From the NCBI RefSeq assembly GCF_001653955.1, contig NZ_CP013022.1, forward strand, positions 744,001-808,000: DNA of 64,000 nucleotides. Direction: 5' to 3'. The notes under the pieces were generated by a model. The model was not told where the DNA came from, ran no database searches, and saw only the letters and a program-made list of their open reading frames with translations. Both the position numbers and the translations under genes were made by a program. This DNA comes from Francisella persica ATCC VR-331. Lineage in GTDB: Bacteria > Pseudomonadota > Gammaproteobacteria > Francisellales > Francisellaceae. Positions 9,117 to 19,399 of this stretch are shown piece by piece; positions within the stretch are counted from its first letter, which is position 1, and every line of letters starts with the position of its first letter.

Positions 9117-9162
9117 TTTAAATTAACTTTTCAATAAACTTACGGAATTGTAGCAAAAATAA

Positions 9163-10044
9163 CTAACAGTTTCTATTAATAACTAAATCAATAAGTTTTT
9201 CAAGTTTGATTGAGCTAATGTTGTTATTTTTGAGCTTATTGATAATTTGATTGATTTCATTTTTTTTATTTACTAAATATTTATTTGCGCCTTCCAATCC
9301 CATTAATGACACATATGTTGATTTATTAGCATCTATATCCTTAGCACTAGTTTTTCCTAGCTCAGTAGTTGTCTTCGTGACGTCTAAAATATCATCTTTG
9401 ATCTGAAAGCATAAACCTATTAAGTCTGATAACCTTATTAATAAATCTTCTTTTTTGTTATTTTGATTTTGTGATAGAATATAAGGTAAAACTATGCATG
9501 CTCTAAACATTTTTGCAGTTTTGTTAGTATGTAATATCTCTAATTCATTAAGCATAAGTTTTTTATTCTCACCCTCAATATCTAGCTGTTGACCGCCAAC
9601 CATGCCACTAGCACCACAGCATTGAGCAAAGAATTTATTCATTTTTCTTAATTTATCTATATCTGGACAGTTGATCTCTTGTAATATTTCAAAAGCTAAA
9701 GATTGTAAGGCATCACCTGCTAATATTGCAGTAGCCTCGTTAAATTTGATATGACAAGTCGGTTTGCCCCTACGCAGTCTATCATTATCCATAGCAGGAA
9801 GATCATCATGTATTAGCGAGTATGTATGGATAGATTCTACTGCAAAAGCAATTTTATCACAGTTTGCTTTATCAATAGCTAACGCCTCACCAATTACATA
9901 AACAAACTGTGCTCTTATTCTTTTACCACCACTAAAAAAACTATAATGCATCGCACTTAGTAATGTTTTGGATATGCATCCAAACTGAGTAAATACATTT
10001 TCAGCAAAAATTTCGAAATCTTTTATTATCTTTTCACTACTCAT
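9163..10044 (-). CDS. ispA: Farnesyl diphosphate synthase IspA
   Basis: Condenses IPP with DMAPP and GPP to farnesyl diphosphate, the precursor of undecaprenyl phosphate and quinone tails. The 293 residues contain the first aspartate-rich motif DDLPAMDND (near residue 80), the second DDILD (near 220), GGKRIRA near the N-terminus and the GMVGGQ segment. Its ATG overlaps the waaA stop (ATGA), so the two are translationally coupled. Confidence 0.93.
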   Translation of the reverse strand: MSSEKIIKDFEIFAENVFTQFGCISKTLLSAMHYSFFSGGKRIRAQFVYVIGEALAIDKANCDKIAFAVESIHTYSLIHDDLPAMDNDRLRRGKPTCHIKFNEATAILAGDALQSLAFEILQEINCPDIDKLRKMNKFFAQCCGASGMVGGQQLDIEGENKKLMLNELEILHTNKTAKMFRACIVLPYILSQNQNNKKEDLLIRLSDLIGLCFQIKDDILDVTKTTTELGKTSAKDIDANKSTYVSLMGLEGANKYLVNKKNEINQIINKLKNNNISSIKLEKLIDLVINRNC

Positions 10045-11336
10045 AAAAATTTTACGATATTATTATACTGCTTTTCAAGCACATCACTGTGCGCTTTAAA
10101 GGTTTTAAGCGCGCCTGAAGACATCTGTTGTGATAGTTGTTTATCTTCTAATATTTTGAGGATGTTATTTACAAGCTCTTGTTGACTTCTTACACGAGTT
10201 AGAGCTTTATTGCGAATTAGTTCTTTGGATATTTGACTAAAATTATAGAGACTTGTGCCGCTTAAAATCGGTTTTGCTAGTGCAGCTGGCTCAAGTAAAT
10301 TATGTCCACCATTATCTATTAAAGTTCCGCCAACGAAAGTTATATCTGCAATGTAATAAAGATGTAGCAGTTCACCCATTGTATCGCCTAAATATACTTG
10401 AGTGTGACTAGAAATTTGACATTCTAAAGAACTTCTTTTTTGGTATGTCAAAGAATTATTAGAGATTAGCTTTTCTACTTTCTGAAAGCGTTCTTTATGT
10501 CTTGGAACTAATATTAATAAACAGTTTGGACGTATTTTTAAGATTTGTTTATGTGCTTCAAGTATTATTTCTTCCTCGCCTTGATGAGTACTGCCTGCGA
10601 TCCATGTTGGTCTAACTTCTAAACTATCTTTGATGCTATGCATTTTATTTTCAAGGTTTTCTGGAGTGATAAGATTGTATTTCAAGTTTCCTGTTACAGA
10701 AATATTGTTTTTATTTACTCCCAAAGAATAAAATCTCTTGGCATCTTTCTCAGTCTGAGCATTGATGTGAGAGAGATTCTTAAATAGAAATTCCTTACCA
10801 AAAGGAATTTTAGTATAGTTTCTCATTGATTTTTTTGATAGTCTGGCATTTGTTATTATTACAGGAACTTTCTCAACAAAACATTTATTTAGAATATTTG
10901 GCCAAATTTCTGTTTCAATAATTATAAAAATTTTAGGATTGACTTTAACAAAAAAACTATTAACAAATGGAATTATATCATAAGGGATATACATATGATG
11001 TACATTTGAATATTTACTATATAAACTACTTACAACATCACTACCAGTTGGTGTAGTTGTGGTTATAACAAAATTCTCATAAGGAAAATTCTTTAGTAAT
11101 TTTTTTACTAGTGGCGCGGCAGAAATAGTTTCACCAACTGATACTGAATGTATCCATATGCTGCTGTCAAATCGAAAGCTAGTTTGTGCGAATCTTTCAG
11201 CCCATCTTTTTCTATAATTGATATTTTTAAAGCTTCTTTTAAATTTTTTTACATATAGAAAAGGTATATATACGATAAATAAACTCGAGTATATGTGAGC
11301 TAGAAAAACATAAAAGAATTTTTTTAACTGTTCCAC
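10041..11336 (-). CDS. waaA: Kdo transferase WaaA (KdtA)
   Basis: Inner-membrane GT30 enzyme that adds 3-deoxy-D-manno-octulosonic acid from CMP-Kdo to lipid A precursors. The 431 residues show an N-terminal membrane anchor, WIHSVSVGETISAAPLVKKL with the conserved Glu, TTTPTGSDV, the AGSTHQGEEE motif and the sugar-nucleotide site GGHNLLEPAAL. The start is GTG at 11336, chosen because the N-terminus aligns with the family. It forms an operon with ispA. Confidence 0.93.
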   Translation of the reverse strand: MEQLKKFFYVFLAHIYSSLFIVYIPFLYVKKFKRSFKNINYRKRWAERFAQTSFRFDSSIWIHSVSVGETISAAPLVKKLLKNFPYENFVITTTTPTGSDVVSSLYSKYSNVHHMYIPYDIIPFVNSFFVKVNPKIFIIIETEIWPNILNKCFVEKVPVIITNARLSKKSMRNYTKIPFGKEFLFKNLSHINAQTEKDAKRFYSLGVNKNNISVTGNLKYNLITPENLENKMHSIKDSLEVRPTWIAGSTHQGEEEIILEAHKQILKIRPNCLLILVPRHKERFQKVEKLISNNSLTYQKRSSLECQISSHTQVYLGDTMGELLHLYYIADITFVGGTLIDNGGHNLLEPAALAKPILSGTSLYNFSQISKELIRNKALTRVRSQQELVNNILKILEDKQLSQQMSSGALKTFKAHSDVLEKQYNNIVKFL

Positions 11337-11433
11337 TCTTTAAACCTAAAGTTAATAGTTATATTCTTGATAAGAATTATTTGTATATTTTAGCACATAA
11401 CATATAAATTTATATAATCTGAATTGGTAAAAT
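11337..11433. promoter_or_regulatory. Gap between rdgB and waaA with a palindrome
   Basis: This 97-base gap between two leftward genes must contain the end of rdgB transcription and/or the waaA promoter. ATATAAATTTATAT at 11402-11415 is a perfect 14-base palindrome. No confident promoter boxes were assigned. Confidence 0.3.
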
Positions 11434-12021
11434 TTAGTTTTCTAGTAGTAGTTGTACCATTTTATGAAGTGCAATGGCTCTATGGCTTATTTGATTTTTA
11501 TCTATTTCAGAGATTTCAGCTAAGGTTTTTTGCAATTGTGGCAATACGAATATAGGATCATAACCAAAACCATTTGAACCACTATTTTGATAAGCTATCT
11601 GTCCCGCTAAAAAACCATATGCTAAAATTGGGGTTGGGTCAAGTTCATGCTCTACATACGCTAGGGCACAAACAAATCTAGCGTTCCTATTATCATTACC
11701 AGCTAATTTAGCTAGTAATTTTTGTATATTAGCCTTATTGTTACCATGTTCTCCACAATATCTTGCTGAATAGATTCCAGGCTCACCGTTTAAAGAAAAT
11801 ACTTCAAGCCCTGAATCATCAGCAATCGTAGCTAGACCTGTATGTTTGGCGCAGTTTCTTGCTTTTAAAATAGCGTTCTCAATAAAGCTAAGTCCAACTT
11901 CATCAGCATCAGGAACATTAAAATATGTTTGAGGGATAATCTTAATATTCTTTTGCTTAAACATATTAGTAAATTCTTTAATTTTGCCTTTATTACTAGA
12001 AGCTAAAGCTATTTCTTTCAT
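11434..12021 (-). CDS. rdgB: XTP/dITP diphosphatase (RdgB/HAM1 family)
   Basis: Removes non-canonical purine triphosphates (dITP, XTP) from the nucleotide pool. The 195 residues begin with the substrate-loop motif [13 protein letters not shown] and include [40 protein letters not shown] split over the metal site, and the C-terminal [12 protein letters not shown] and ISHRAIAL motifs. Full family length. It diverges from proC. Confidence 0.95.
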   Translation of the reverse strand: MKEIALASSNKGKIKEFTNMFKQKNIKIIPQTYFNVPDADEVGLSFIENAILKARNCAKHTGLATIADDSGLEVFSLNGEPGIYSARYCGEHGNNKANIQKLLAKLAGNDNRNARFVCALAYVEHELDPTPILAYGFLAGQIAYQNSGSNGFGYDPIFVLPQLQKTLAEISEIDKNQISHRAIALHKMVQLLLEN

Positions 12022-12120
12022 ACTATTATTAAATTATTTACTTAAGGATAATATTAGCAATATATTGTTGTAAATGTTATTCTTTCAATACGTATATTTT
12101 GTATTGGTAGAAGTAAATTA

Positions 12121-12942
12121 ATGAAAATATGTTTTATCGGTGGTGGCAATATGGCAGCAGCAATGATTGCTGGCATGACTTCCCATGGTTATAAGAGTCA
12201 AGATATAATTGTTTTTGATAGAAATGAGTATAAGTGCTTAAACTTATCTAAAAAGTACAATATAGAGATATCTGCCTCATTACTAGATGCAGTTAAACTT
12301 GCTGATATCATTATTTTAGCAATTAAGCCACAAAATATGTCTGAACTTATCAAAAATATTAGGGAGGTAGTTACATCTAGACAGGTGATAGTTACAGTAG
12401 CTGCGGGGATACAGACTAAAGCATATGAGAGATTATTTAATAAAGAGATCAGTTTTGCTAGAACGATTCCTAATATACCTAGTAGCTTAGGCTATGGTGC
12501 TACGGGGATTTATTTTAACGGTTATATTACTGCTGATAAAAAAACTATAGTTATAGACATTATGCAGACAATTGGAGTAGTAACAGTTGTTAGTGATGAA
12601 AAAGAAATTGATATCATTGCTGCTATAGCAAGTTCTGGACCTGCATATTATTTTAAATTTATGGAACATATGGTTAATGCAGCAGTCAAGCAAGGTTTAG
12701 ACAAAAAACAAGCGGTAAAACTAGTTGCTCAAACATGTTTAGGAGCTGCACAAATGGCATTAAATACCAGTAAGGATATGGCATCTTTAAGAAAAAATGT
12801 AACTTCTAAAAAAGGTATAACTTATGAGGCATTAAATACTTTTGAGAAGTTTGATTTCGGTGGAATTGTAGATAAAGCAATTCAAGCAAATATAGCTAGA
12901 GCACAACAGTTAGCTATAAAATTCGATGCTGAAATAAAATAG
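12121..12942 (+). CDS. proC: Pyrroline-5-carboxylate reductase ProC
   Basis: Last step of proline synthesis: reduces pyrroline-5-carboxylate with NAD(P)H. The 273 residues have an N-terminal Rossmann motif CFIGGGNMAAAMIAGM, the central FARTIPNIPSSLGYGATG segment and the C-terminal dimer-domain signature around SSGPAYYFKFMEHM and LRKNVTSKKGITYEAL. The enzyme is intact, whereas the ornithine cyclodeaminase that would bypass it is broken elsewhere in the window. Confidence 0.95.
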   Translation: MKICFIGGGNMAAAMIAGMTSHGYKSQDIIVFDRNEYKCLNLSKKYNIEISASLLDAVKLADIIILAIKPQNMSELIKNIREVVTSRQVIVTVAAGIQTKAYERLFNKEISFARTIPNIPSSLGYGATGIYFNGYITADKKTIVIDIMQTIGVVTVVSDEKEIDIIAAIASSGPAYYFKFMEHMVNAAVKQGLDKKQAVKLVAQTCLGAAQMALNTSKDMASLRKNVTSKKGITYEALNTFEKFDFGGIVDKAIQANIARAQQLAIKFDAEIK

Positions 12943-12951
12943 TTAGTAATT

Positions 12952-12976
12952 AAAAGGCTTTGAGCAAGCTTTTTGT
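12952..12976 (+). terminator. Probable terminator after proC
   Basis: AAAAGGCTT followed by TGAGC and AAGCTTTTT form an imperfect hairpin (GCTT/AAGC core extended by A-T pairs) that runs directly into a T tract, 10 bases after the proC stop. Confidence 0.5.
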
Positions 12977-13079
12977 GAGCATTAGTAATTTTAAATAAAT
13001 ATTTATTTTATGTATCTTATACTATATACTTGTTCTAATAAAATGCTCTGCAAAATATTTTTAACAGCAAAGGTGGGTT

Positions 13080-13766
13080 ATGAGATTATTGTTAGCTGAG
13101 GATGATCTTAATTTAGGAGAAGGTTTATTAGAAGCTTTACAAAAAGATGGACTTATTGTAAATCTAGTTTCAGACGGTGAAGCAGCACAAACTTTTATAG
13201 AATCTGGTTTGTATGATATAGTTGTCTTAGATATTGGTATGCCAATAAAGACAGGTTTAGAAGTTCTAAGAAATGTTAGAAATAGAGGTATTAAAGTTCC
13301 AATAATCTTGTTGACTGCTAGAGATGGTTTAGAAGATAGAATTAAAGGTTTAGACCTTGGTGCTGATGATTATCTAACAAAGCCATTTGAGCTAAAGGAG
13401 CTTGTTGCTAGGATTAAGGCTATTTCTCGTCGGATTAATACTAGATCAGGTAAAAGTCTTAAAGAAGAGATTAGATTTGGCGATTACAGTTTTAATCCAA
13501 GTTCTGAAACAGTAACTAAAGATGGTATTATTATTCCGGTATCTAAAAAAGAGTTAGCACTACTTGCAATACTAGTACAAAATGCTGGCAGAGTAGTGCC
13601 GAAGACTCAGCTTTTAGAAGAGGTTTATTCTACAGATAAAGAAATGGATACGAACACCTTAGAAGTGCATATGCATAATTTGAGAAAAAAAATTAATATT
13701 CCTAATTTTATACAAACTATCAGAGGGGTTGGTTACTTTGTACAAAAGGATAAAGTAATTAAGTAA
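13080..13766 (+). CDS. pmrA: OmpR-family response regulator, PmrA/QseB-like
   Basis: DNA-binding response regulator of 228 residues. The receiver domain (1-120) has the acidic pair Glu7-Asp8/Asp9, phospho-acceptor Asp51 (VVLDIGMP) and Lys101 in DDYLTKPFEL. The C-terminal winged helix (about 130-225) ends in the TIRGVGYFV signature. No histidine kinase is adjacent. Known: in Francisella the regulator next to lepB-rnc is PmrA (QseB), an orphan regulator needed for pathogenicity-island expression. Assignment as PmrA rests on that context. AGGTGG precedes the ATG, and lepB follows 4 bases after the stop. Confidence 0.88.
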   Translation: MRLLLAEDDLNLGEGLLEALQKDGLIVNLVSDGEAAQTFIESGLYDIVVLDIGMPIKTGLEVLRNVRNRGIKVPIILLTARDGLEDRIKGLDLGADDYLTKPFELKELVARIKAISRRINTRSGKSLKEEIRFGDYSFNPSSETVTKDGIIIPVSKKELALLAILVQNAGRVVPKTQLLEEVYSTDKEMDTNTLEVHMHNLRKKINIPNFIQTIRGVGYFVQKDKVIK

Positions 13767-13770
13767 CTTC

Positions 13771-14634
13771 ATGGGATTATTAAATTATATTCTAAACCTA
13801 GGTTTTACATTTTGGCTTTTGTACTTAACCGTTGCAAGTGGTTTGATTTATATTATTGATCTTGTATTTTTCCAAAAATCAAGATTAGCTCCATATGCTA
13901 ATGAACTAAAAGGTTTTTCTAAAAAACAAAAATGCCAATTCTATAAAGATAGAGGATTAAAAGCACCTTTTATAGCTGATCAAGCAAGGTCTTTGTTTAG
14001 TGTATTTTTTGTAGTATTCCTACTTAGAACTTTCTTGATTGGTAACTTTTTAATCCCAACTGCATCGATGACACCAACACTTCCAGTTGGTGACTTTATT
14101 TTCGTTAATAAAATTGCTTATGGTATCAGATCTCCATTTTCAAATGAAACTTTAATAAAAGTCGGTGAACCAAAAAGAGGTGATATTGTAGTATTTCATT
14201 TTCCAGTTAATCCTAATGTTGATTTTGTTAAGCGCGTGATTGGTTTACCAGGTGATATAATTTCATATAAAGATAAAATGCTAACAATAAATGGTAAAAA
14301 GCTTAAATATACTAATTGTAATCGTGATGCTGTAAACTATTACAACCAATCTTTAGCTGATGGTAGTGGCGATACAGTATGTACAGAGAATCTTGATGGC
14401 GTTAAGCATGAAGTTGATTGGGTAGAGTCTATAAAAGGAACTGATTTTGAAAATCTTAAAGTCCCAGCTGGTCAATACTTTGTCATGGGAGATAATCGTG
14501 ATAATAGTGAAGATAGTCGCTATTGGGGCTTTGTACCTGAGAGAGATTTAGTAGGTAAAGCAAAAATTGTCTGGATGAGCTGGGATAAGGTAGATAAGAA
14601 AGTTCGTTGGGATGAAATTGGTAAGGTCTTTTAA
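13771..14634 (+). CDS. lepB: Signal peptidase I LepB
   Basis: Membrane serine protease that removes Sec and Tat signal peptides at the periplasmic face. The 287 residues have two N-terminal transmembrane segments (about 12-32 and 72-92). The catalytic Ser99 lies in PTASMTPTLPVGD and the general-base Lys154 in VKRVIGLPGD. The C-terminal GDNRDNSEDSRYWGFV box is present. It is cotranscribed with the regulator upstream and rnc downstream. Confidence 0.96.
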   Translation: MGLLNYILNLGFTFWLLYLTVASGLIYIIDLVFFQKSRLAPYANELKGFSKKQKCQFYKDRGLKAPFIADQARSLFSVFFVVFLLRTFLIGNFLIPTASMTPTLPVGDFIFVNKIAYGIRSPFSNETLIKVGEPKRGDIVVFHFPVNPNVDFVKRVIGLPGDIISYKDKMLTINGKKLKYTNCNRDAVNYYNQSLADGSGDTVCTENLDGVKHEVDWVESIKGTDFENLKVPAGQYFVMGDNRDNSEDSRYWGFVPERDLVGKAKIVWMSWDKVDKKVRWDEIGKVF

Positions 14635-14640
14635 TTAAAA

Positions 14641-15333
14641 ATGTTTACTGAATATTCACAATTTTATAATACACTTGGTTATAGCTTCAAAGATTATACT
14701 CTTCTAATAAGAGCCTTGACACATCGAAGTAAGACTAAAAAAAATTATGAGAGATTAGAGTTCCTTGGTGACTCTATTTTAGGTTTTGTAATTGCTGAAG
14801 CATTGTATCTACAATTTAAAGATATAGCTGAAGGAAGACTTTCTCAGCTTAGATCTAAACTAGTCAAAGGAGCAACTTTAGCACAATTAGCCTTAAGCCT
14901 TAAAATGGATGAGTACGTTATTGTAGGAGCTAGTGAGCAAGGTGGACAGAAAAGTGAGAAAGTATTAGAAGATGTTTTTGAAGCTGTGATAGGAGCTATT
15001 TATCTAGATAGTGATTTTGTAACTGTTAAGAAAGTTATATTGAAATGGTACCAGCCAGTAATATCAAGTATTAATCTAGATACTATCAAAGTCAAAGATA
15101 GTAAATCAAAGCTTCAAGAGATTCTGCTACAGAATGCTTTGAGTTTGCCAGAATATAGTATTGAAACTATAGAGGGTAAAGACCATGAGCAGCAATTTAC
15201 TGTAATTGCTATATCAAAAGATTTAAATCTTCAAGTTAAAGCTAGGGGAACTTCACGGAAAAAAGCTGAGCAAAAAGCAGCTGAAAAAATGATAGAAATG
15301 TTATCACAACAAGGTTTACATGAAAAAAAATAG
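14641..15333 (+). CDS. rnc: Ribonuclease III
   Basis: Double-strand-specific endoribonuclease for rRNA and mRNA processing. The 230 residues have an RNase III domain with the signature ERLEFLGDSILGFVIAE (residues about 37-53) and the second acidic cluster EDVFEAVIGAIYLD, followed by a double-stranded RNA-binding domain from about residue 155 (DSKSKLQEILL to the RKKAEQKAAEKM helix). The 3' end overlaps truB by 14 bases. Confidence 0.96.
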   Translation: MFTEYSQFYNTLGYSFKDYTLLIRALTHRSKTKKNYERLEFLGDSILGFVIAEALYLQFKDIAEGRLSQLRSKLVKGATLAQLALSLKMDEYVIVGASEQGGQKSEKVLEDVFEAVIGAIYLDSDFVTVKKVILKWYQPVISSINLDTIKVKDSKSKLQEILLQNALSLPEYSIETIEGKDHEQQFTVIAISKDLNLQVKARGTSRKKAEQKAAEKMIEMLSQQGLHEKK

Positions 15334-16228
15334 ACTAAACTTAAATGGTGTAGTTGTTATCAATAAGGCTAAAGGTGTTAGTTCAAATAAAGTTTTACAA
15401 CAGCTAAAGTATTTATTTAACGCACAAAAAGCAGGTCATACAGGTACCTTAGATCCTATGGCGACAGGAGTTCTACCGATATGTTTTGGTAGAGCTACTA
15501 AAATAGCACAATACTTGCTTGATGCCGATAAAGAGTATATAGCTACGATTAGGCTTGGTATTGAAACAGATAGTGGTGATGCTGAAGGTCAAATGATAGC
15601 TAAAAATAATAACATACCGAAGCTATCAAATCAGCTAATAGAAGAAGTGTTAGCAAATTTTCGTGGTAATATCACACAGGTTCCGCCTATGTACTCTGCA
15701 CTTAAACATAATGGTCAGCCTCTTTATAAACTTGCCAGAGAAGGTACGAGTGTTGAGATTAAATCAAGAAATATCAAAATTTATGAACTATGGCTATTAG
15801 ATTTTGACAAAGATACTTTGAAAGTTAGAGTTAAATGTTTAAAGGGAACATATATCCGTAGCTTAGCTATAGATATCGGTAAGAAACTAGGTTGTGGTGG
15901 GCATTTAATAGCTTTACAAAGGACTCAAAGTGGACCTTTTAAATTAGCTGAGGCTTTTGAGCTAGAACAACTAAAAGATTTAAGTTTTGAGCAAAAAATT
16001 GCTAGTATAACTAGTATAGAGAGTGTATTTATCGACAAGCCAATATACTCTCTAGTAGAAAATGAGAAAGATGATTTATACAAGAGAGGAATCTTAGCTA
16101 CTAAACCAAATTTAGATAAAACTGTAAGAATATATGATAACGATAAATTTGTAGCTATAGCAGAGTTTGATAAAGGTAAGTTGATTAATAAAAAATTTTT
16201 TGATCAGGATATATTGATAAGTGAGTAA
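15320..16228 (+). CDS. truB: tRNA pseudouridine-55 synthase TruB
   Basis: Converts U55 of the T loop of tRNAs to pseudouridine. The 302 residues contain the catalytic motif GHTGTLDPMATGVLP with Asp45, the GRATKI segment, VPPMYSALKHNG and the RSLAIDIG region. It overlaps both neighbours (rnc by 14 bases, rnr by 8), so translation is probably coupled along the operon. Confidence 0.96.
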   Translation: MKKNRLNLNGVVVINKAKGVSSNKVLQQLKYLFNAQKAGHTGTLDPMATGVLPICFGRATKIAQYLLDADKEYIATIRLGIETDSGDAEGQMIAKNNNIPKLSNQLIEEVLANFRGNITQVPPMYSALKHNGQPLYKLAREGTSVEIKSRNIKIYELWLLDFDKDTLKVRVKCLKGTYIRSLAIDIGKKLGCGGHLIALQRTQSGPFKLAEAFELEQLKDLSFEQKIASITSIESVFIDKPIYSLVENEKDDLYKRGILATKPNLDKTVRIYDNDKFVAIAEFDKGKLINKKFFDQDILISE

Positions 16229-18497
16229 ATATAGCATACATAATGATCCGAATAGGGATATTGAGGCACGAAAATATGAAAATCCAATCCCAAGTAGAGA
16301 GGTGATTTTAAATTATATAAGAGATGTAAAATTTCCTGTCAGTATTGAGAATATAGCAAATACTCTAGAGATTTTCAAAAATAATCTTTTTGAAGGTCTT
16401 GTAAATCGTTTAAGTGCAATGGTTAGAGATGGTCAGTTAGAGAAATATAAGGCATATTATAACTTACCAGAAATGGCAGCGATTTATATAACTTCTAAAG
16501 TTACATCTGATAAAGATTCTCACCTTGAGTTATTTAGTCATACTTTGAATACTAAAGTTGCTATTGTCTCTCATCAAGCAAAAATGGTAATGGTTGGCGA
16601 TGAGGTCACAGCAAAAGTTTTAGGTCTTAATAAACGTGGACGAATAGAAGCAGAAATAAAAACAATCGTTTCACGAGCACAAAAGACTATAACAGGTTAC
16701 TATTATAAAAGCTTTGATTGTCATTTCTTAAAACCTATAAGTAAGAACATAACAAATGACATTGTTCTGTTACCACCGAAACAAAAAATAGAGCATAATT
16801 CTCTGATAGAGGCTGAAATAATAGTTTATCCTAGTATAAATAGTGCTGCAGTAGCTAGATTTAAACAAGAGGTAGAAGCTGTATCTCCAGTTAAAGAAGC
16901 GATGATTATGGCAACTCAAAAATATGATCTAGTAGAGCAGTGGAGCAAAAAATCGTTGAGATATCTAGATGACATCTCAGAACAAATAACTGTAGGTACT
17001 AGAATAGATTTACGCGATAAACACTTTGTAACTATAGATGGTGAAGATGCTAAAGATTTCGATGATGCAGTCTATGCACACAAAACTAAGAGAGGTAGTT
17101 GGAAGCTATATGTAGCAATTGCAGATGTTTCAAATTATGTTGAGAAAGATTCAGCTTTGGATTTAGATGCTAAACGTCGTTCAACATCAGTATATTTCCC
17201 TGGTTATGTAATACCGATGTTACCAGAAAAACTATCAAATTGTTTATGTTCATTAAGACCAAACGAAGATAGATATTCTCTAGTGTGTGAGATGAATATT
17301 AGTAAGGAAGGTAAGCTTTCTAGGTATAAGTTTTATTCAGCAGTAATAAATTCAAAAGCGCGTTTGACATATACAGAGGTAGATAAGCTTTTAGAAAAGA
17401 AGCAAAATCTTATTGTTGAGCAAAATCCAGAGCTTATAGAAAATATTTTTGATTTATATGAGTTGTATAAAATACTTCATCAAGCTAGAGTTGAAAGAGG
17501 TGCTATAGATTTTGATACAGTTGAAACACAGATAATCCTTGACGAGCATAATCATATCGAATCAATTGTGCCAAAGCATCGTAATGATGCTCATCGATTA
17601 ATAGAAGAATGTATGCTTGTAGCTAATGTTGCGGCAGCTAAATTTGCAATAAAATATAAGAAGACGTCGCCATTTAGAGTTCATAGTGAACCTAAACAGG
17701 ATAGAATGGAGACTCTTAAGAAGTATCTAGCTAAACATGGTATACATCTTGCTTATGGTAAAAATGGTAAAGTCACTCCAAAAGCATTAGCACTGATGCT
17801 GGACAGCGTAAAATATCGTCCTGATTATGATGATATTCAGATGATGACTTTGCGGAGTATGAATCAGGCTATTTACAGTATAAATAATGATGGTCATTTT
17901 GGTTTGGCATATAGTGAATATACACATTTCACATCACCAATTCGTAGATATCCAGATTTAGTAGTACATAGGATAATTAAATCAATTATTGGTGAATATG
18001 AGCATGGTGCTGCTGATTATAAACCTTATGAACTAGCTAATATTTGTGAGAATGCTTCAGATCAAGAGCGTAACGCTGATGCGGCATCTAAGCAAGTTGA
18101 GAATTGGCTTAAGTGCTACTTTATGCATGATTATATTGGTCATGTCCTTGAGGCACAAATCAAGCATATAAATGGCTTAGGTCTTTTTGCAGAGCTAAAA
18201 GATATGTATATAGAAGGTTTGATACATGTATCAGCAATTCCTGGTGATTATTATATTTATGATGAAACTAAGGATATATTGATAGGCAAGAGAACACATA
18301 AAGTCTATAATATTGGTCAAGATATAACAGTAAGAGTTGTACGTGCGGATCTAGAGAATATTCATATAGATTTCGAATTATTTGATCCAAAAAAAACATT
18401 TGGTGACAATAATTTAGATAAGCCATTTGCTAATAAAAAGCCTAAAAAGACTAAGAAAGTTAAAAAGAAAAAAGCAAGACGTAGAAGAAAAAAATAA
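16221..18497 (+). CDS. rnr: Ribonuclease R
   Basis: Processive 3'-5' exoribonuclease that degrades structured RNA. The 758 residues carry an N-terminal helix-turn-helix and cold-shock-like region, the RNB catalytic domain beginning at about residue 270 with clustered acidic residues (DGEDAKDFDDAVYA), a C-terminal S1 domain (about 640-720) and a very basic Lys/Arg tail. This architecture distinguishes RNase R from RNase II. It is the last gene of the run; the following sequence is decayed. Confidence 0.95.
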   Translation: MSKYSIHNDPNRDIEARKYENPIPSREVILNYIRDVKFPVSIENIANTLEIFKNNLFEGLVNRLSAMVRDGQLEKYKAYYNLPEMAAIYITSKVTSDKDSHLELFSHTLNTKVAIVSHQAKMVMVGDEVTAKVLGLNKRGRIEAEIKTIVSRAQKTITGYYYKSFDCHFLKPISKNITNDIVLLPPKQKIEHNSLIEAEIIVYPSINSAAVARFKQEVEAVSPVKEAMIMATQKYDLVEQWSKKSLRYLDDISEQITVGTRIDLRDKHFVTIDGEDAKDFDDAVYAHKTKRGSWKLYVAIADVSNYVEKDSALDLDAKRRSTSVYFPGYVIPMLPEKLSNCLCSLRPNEDRYSLVCEMNISKEGKLSRYKFYSAVINSKARLTYTEVDKLLEKKQNLIVEQNPELIENIFDLYELYKILHQARVERGAIDFDTVETQIILDEHNHIESIVPKHRNDAHRLIEECMLVANVAAAKFAIKYKKTSPFRVHSEPKQDRMETLKKYLAKHGIHLAYGKNGKVTPKALALMLDSVKYRPDYDDIQMMTLRSMNQAIYSINNDGHFGLAYSEYTHFTSPIRRYPDLVVHRIIKSIIGEYEHGAADYKPYELANICENASDQERNADAASKQVENWLKCYFMHDYIGHVLEAQIKHINGLGLFAELKDMYIEGLIHVSAIPGDYYIYDETKDILIGKRTHKVYNIGQDITVRVVRADLENIHIDFELFDPKKTFGDNNLDKPFANKKPKKTKKVKKKKARRRRKK

Positions 18498-19380
18498 GTC
18501 AAAAGTGAAATCCTAATTGTAATTATAAGCTTAAAGTTAAGTGTTTTTTTAGGTTGTTTAAAATCCCAGACAATCATAAGTTTCTTTAATACACATAGAA
18601 TCCTATAAGTAATATCAATTTGCTAAAATTTGAGGTTATTTCTCACCGATAAATAAATTTATGATGGTTGTTGTACCAGCCTTAACCGAATGTAAATTAG
18701 TGCTATAAGCCAATTATTGCGACTATTGTCTTAAGTTTCGTCCAAATATGTGGCATTGAATTTACACTAAATGTATTTATTTTAAATATTAGCAAATAAG
18801 TGTTGAGATAATATTGCTATAAAATTAAATTTTTTATAAGGATTATTATCCTAGAGTTATACTTTATATGAATTGATGAATTTAGCGGCACTTATTCGAT
18901 CTAGCTATTGTTGAGGCTTAGGAATATTATTTAATCTTTTTAGATACAATTTTCAAAGCTTGCCCAATGGATTTTAGATAAATCACTTTAAAAGTTAATA
19001 GCGGCGATATTTGATTAGAGTTTATACTATAAGATTTTATTTTGCCACTAGTTGCGGTACCAAGCTGTAGCTGATTATTATTGTGTGATTTATAATAATT
19101 TGTACTTTTGTATCTGATGGTTAGATGTGAAATACTTTTGAGCCTAAAACAAAATCCTTTATCACGTGGTTGTAACTTCTAGTTTAGCTGCAACATTTAC
19201 AGCACTTAGTATACTAATTTTCATGGAAGCCGCACCTTAGATAAGTTACATAATAATAGGTATTATTAACTACTGTATTTTATCAAAGTCTTGTTGTAGG
19301 TATCGCTTTTTTATCAAAAACAGGGTGCTCAAAAAATATGTTGATTAATAATTTTCGACTGCTGAGGTTTTTGATCAGGA
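18498..19380 (-). pseudogene. Decayed stretch with minus-strand protein traces, family not recognised
   Basis: No open frame of meaningful length. On the minus strand, a possible start (MKISILSAVNVAAKLEVTTT, ATG at about 19225) is followed by fragments in shifting frames such as GTATSGKIKSYSINSNQ and LLTFKVIYLKSIGQALKIV. They read like protein but match no family I know. Stops occur every 20-30 codons. This is probably one old gene remnant next to the dead two-component genes. Confidence 0.35.
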
Positions 19381-19399
19381 TTAATTGTTACAAAATAGT